A DNA stretch of 7,352 bases from Cyanobacteria bacterium UBA1221 (GTDB taxonomy: Bacteria; Cyanobacteriota; Vampirovibrionia; Gastranaerophilales; Gastranaerophilaceae). A program made the translations under genes and the position numbers. The notes under the pieces were generated by a model that saw only the letters and a program-made list of their open reading frames with translations, did not search any database and was not told the origin of the DNA. Position 1 is the stretch's first letter. Every line of letters begins with the position of its first letter. This document shows, piece by piece, positions 6,250 through 7,352 of the stretch. The DNA lies in the NCBI GenBank assembly GCA_002309425.1, contig DBXD01000058.1, positions 1 through 7,352 of the forward strand, written 5' to 3'.

Positions 6250-6285
6250 GATTGACGACCCTCCAAAAATGGAGCATAGTTATAC
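6250..6285 (+). promoter_or_regulatory. R element copy 4 (36-bp repeat; promoter-operator-like)
   Basis: Identical to copy 1. On the plus strand: TTGACG (6252-6257), a 17-bp spacer with CTCCA-aaaa-TGGAG, CATAGT (6275-6280). The predicted start near 6287 falls almost on the first base of a hairpin-closed RNA candidate, which supports promoter function. Confidence 0.65.
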
Positions 6286-6286
6286 T

Positions 6287-6374
6287 TATAAAAGCCTGTG
6301 TTAGACACAACCTCTGTTCTATCCTTTCCAATCGGAATGTCGTGTGAAATAAGTTGCTGTGCCAGGCTTTTTTT
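6287..6374 (+). ncRNA. Candidate small structured RNA with terminator
   Basis: AAAAGCCTG (6290-6298) pairs perfectly with CAGGCTTTT (6363-6371), closing a domain of about 64 nt, and the 3' strand runs into seven T bases (6368-6374). Inside are TGTGT-tag-ACACA and TTCC-aatc-GGAA hairpins. The 5' end coincides with the start predicted from R4. There is no good open frame with a ribosome site. It does not match 4.5S, 6S or tmRNA features that I know. It could simply be a long-armed terminator. Confidence 0.45.
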
Positions 6375-6426
6375 CTTTACATATTACATAAAGTTGTTTA
6401 TTTCAATCAGTTTTCTGAAAATTGAA

Positions 6427-6455
6427 ATGACAAAAAAATATTATTGTGGTATGAT
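6427..6455 (+). promoter_or_regulatory. Extended -10 promoter of the large RNA candidate
   Basis: ATGACA (6427-6432), a 17-bp spacer and TATGAT (6450-6455) preceded by TG at the extended -10 position. Transcription would begin around 6461-6463, exactly where the first helix of the RNA candidate begins. Confidence 0.68.
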
Positions 6456-6460
6456 AATAG

Positions 6461-6664
6461 AGTCGGTTACGTCAGAGATAGCCACTGCGGTGTTTCCTTC
6501 GGGATTCTGCGACAGAGGAGTGCTGCCCTCTACCGACTTATATATTAAGCTTTTTTGTCAGTAGCCCTCCGCCTCAGGAATTGTACCTGGAATACGCGAC
6601 TACCAATGAAGCTTAACTAACAACAGGAGCTGATGATCCTGGCGGAATCAGCTTCTGTTGTTAG
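6461..6664 (+). ncRNA. Candidate ~200-nt structured RNA, three domains, family unknown
   Basis: Domain 1 (6461-6538): GTCGGT (6462-6467) pairs with ACCGAC (6532-6537), then AGAG with CTCT and GC-ACT with AGTGC; inside is a UUCG-capped TCC/GGA hairpin. Domain 2 (6545-6616): TTAAGCTT pairs with AAGCTTAA, enclosing TTG/CAA, GTAG/CTAC, CGC/GCG and CAGG/CCTG. Domain 3 (6617-6664): an 18-bp stem with one G-T wobble and a 12-nt loop, abutting domain 2 directly. GC content is higher than the flanks. No ribosome site precedes a useful frame. T bases at 6551-6556 could end a shorter transcript near 6557. It lacks the SRP, RNase P and tmRNA signature sequences; I do not recognise it. Confidence 0.55.
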
Positions 6665-6852
6665 AAGAAATATGATTTTGAAAATGTATTTTGCTTTGTT
6701 TCCTTTTCTTTGATGGCAACAAGTTTATCAAGGATTTCTTTTACTGTTTTAGCTCGCATAGTATTGTTATTTTCTATTGCCACGTTATAAACATCTTCAA
6801 CACAATAACGGATTATATTTTTTTCCTGTTCCGTAATCTCTATAGTATCCAT
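6661..6852 (-). CDS. Small hypothetical protein
   Basis: A 63-aa protein, MDTIEITEQEKNIIRYCVED followed by a lysine/glutamate-rich, mostly helical stretch and the ending SKSYFF. It has no membrane segment or recognised motif. The start is well supported: AAGGA lies seven bases before the ATG and a sigma70-like promoter is further upstream. Its stop codon (6661-6663) lies within the last helix of the convergent RNA candidate, so its mRNA 3' end would form the same hairpin and could pair with that RNA over the overlap. Function unknown. Confidence 0.65.
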   Translation of the reverse strand: MDTIEITEQEKNIIRYCVEDVYNVAIENNNTMRAKTVKEILDKLVAIKEKETKQNTFSKSYFF

Positions 6853-6879
6853 ACATAAATCCTTTTTTAATAAGCTTTT

Positions 6880-6908
6880 ATTCTAAGAGTATTACATGTA
6901 TTTCTAAA
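6880..6908 (-). promoter_or_regulatory. Promoter of the 63-aa gene
   Basis: On the minus strand, TTTAGA (6908-6903), a 17-bp spacer and TAGAAT (6885-6880), about 27 bases before the ATG. The -35 match is moderate. Confidence 0.5.
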
Positions 6909-6978
6909 TTTAAAATAAAAAAGAGATTGGGAACTTAGCACATCATATAATGACACGCAAGCACGTTCCCAATCTCTT
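6908..6978 (-). terminator. Long-stem terminator-like hairpin, minus strand
   Basis: AAGAGATTGGGAAC (6921-6934) and GTTCCCAATCTCTT (6965-6978) form a perfect 14-bp stem around a 30-nt loop. On the minus strand it is followed by TTTTTTATTTT, as for an intrinsic terminator; on the plus strand there is no T tract. No gene enters it from the right within the window, so it may end an untranslated RNA or a transcript from beyond. Confidence 0.6.
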
Positions 6979-7100
6979 AATTCATATAATAAAATATAAT
7001 TATTCAGATGTCTATAAAGTTGTACTTTAATTGATTTTAATTCTTTGGTCTGTTTACTTTATAATTCCTTGAGAAATATTCCATATATCTAGTAATAAAA

Positions 7101-7145
7101 ATGTTAAGTAAAATGTTAAGTGTTTTATTTTTACATATGTTAAGT
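7101..7145 (+). repeat. Three phased ATGTTAAGT repeats
   Basis: Perfect copies lie at 7101-7109, 7113-7121 and 7137-7145, with starts 12 and 24 bases apart. A related GTTAAGGT occurs near 7201. The regular spacing suggests protein-binding sites, such as recombinase arm sites or iterons; low-complexity AT background weakens this. Confidence 0.45.
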
Positions 7146-7248
7146 CTATAATAAATCTTGTAAATAATACTATATAGTGTTGATTAAGTCGGAAAATCAA
7201 GTTAAGGTATACTAAATAGCACTAACAATTAGCTATGCAATATATAGA

Positions 7249-7273
7249 TTGGGTTCAAATCTTAGATGGCCCA
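7249..7273 (+). other. tRNA 3'-end-like fragment (possible att remnant)
   Basis: TTGGG-TTCAAAT-CTTAG has the exact layout of a T-arm: five pairs, three of them G-T wobbles, and a canonical TTCRANY loop. ATGGCCC plus A follows as a 3' acceptor strand with discriminator would. No matching GGGCCAT acceptor or D-arm lies upstream, so it is not a functional tRNA. Tyrosine integrases often leave such 3' ends at attachment sites. Confidence 0.3.
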
Positions 7274-7352
7274 ATATTTGCGTAACGAAGTGAGCAAATA
7301 TAAGTAAATCACTTCCTTTCGGACAAACGGAGCGAATGCGACGTATGGCCCA

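Larger units (their letters stand above)
6979..7352. other. AT-rich non-coding region with small repeats
   Basis: No credible gene in 374 bases on either strand. It contains three phased 9-bp repeats (7101-7145), an ACTATATAGT palindrome near 7170, a tRNA 3'-end-like piece (7249-7273), and a GC-richer end with crossing hairpins (7274-7315) closed by a second ATGGCCCA at 7345-7352. This looks like regulatory or attachment-site DNA rather than coding sequence. Confidence 0.5.

Noticed and set aside
1585..6285. CRISPR array made of the 36-bp repeats
   Set aside because: 36 bp is a common CRISPR repeat length, but the copies are 258 bp to several kb apart, in both orientations, with genes between them and no cas genes.
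6146..6331. 61-codon minus-strand frame over the GC-rich island and R4
   Set aside because: The Arg/Glu-rich translation follows from GCGA-type repeats, and the frame runs through R4 and the small RNA candidate; no family resemblance or ribosome site.
6461..6538. Cobalamin riboswitch because of GCCACTG
   Set aside because: The other conserved boxes are absent, the domain is far too short, and no cobalamin or transport gene follows.
6617..6664. Integron attC site after the 63-aa gene
   Set aside because: The ends resemble attC core sites (TTCTAAC and GTTAGTT on the minus strand), but the stem pairs throughout, including the spacer that should be unpaired, and lacks the usual extrahelical bases in the arms; no integrase is present.
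7180..7273. Complete tRNA gene
   Set aside because: Only a T-arm and 3' acceptor strand fit; there is no complementary 5' acceptor, no D-arm, and the anticodon-like loop lacks the T before the anticodon.

Overview
The window is AT-rich accessory DNA from a low-GC bacterium. The mix of genes (a DUF4143-type ATPase, a Clostridia-style HipA-like kinase, a DinJ/RelB antitoxin, a TrbL-like conjugation protein) and the dense non-coding structure would suit a host-associated Treponema or a Clostridia relative. I cannot settle the genus from sequence alone. There is no housekeeping operon, neighbouring genes often point in opposite directions, and much of the right half is non-coding, which is typical of a mobile-element or genomic-island background.

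Left part (1-2060): an AAA-type ATPase with a DUF4143 nuclease-like C-terminus faces a 93-aa unknown gene across a shared terminator. Upstream of the small gene is a 258-bp fragment of a conjugation gene, bounded at both ends by direct copies of a 36-bp element (called R here).

Middle (2060-4186): a strong promoter with a perfect palindromic operator drives a two-gene operon, a DinJ/RelB-like ribbon-helix-helix antitoxin whose stop codon overlaps the start of a HipA-like kinase (TAATG). This looks like a toxin-antitoxin pair with an unusual antitoxin class. A separate promoter then drives a 68-aa DUF4177-like protein, followed by a bidirectional terminator.

Right part (4200-6290): on the minus strand lie a TrbL/VirB6-like gene that seems to have lost its 5' end next to R copy 3, and a calcineurin-like metallophosphoesterase lying between R copies 3 and 4, which are oriented alike. 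Beside R4 is a GC-rich non-coding island.

Far right (6286-7352): R4 points into an 85-nt hairpin-closed RNA candidate with its own terminator. A second promoter is followed by a roughly 200-nt, three-domain structured RNA candidate, whose last helix overlaps the stop codon of a convergent 63-aa gene. The final 370 bp hold a large terminator-like hairpin, three phased 9-bp repeats, and a piece resembling the 3' end of a tRNA.

The most interesting theme is R: four copies of a 36-bp sequence, in both orientations. In one direction each copy reads as a sigma70-like promoter (TTGACR or TTGTCA, 17-bp spacer, CATAGT) with a CTCCA/TGGAG dyad inside the spacer. Two copies delimit a duplicated gene fragment to the base, one sits directly before a gene start, and one directly before an RNA candidate. 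It may be a portable promoter-operator or a recombination site.
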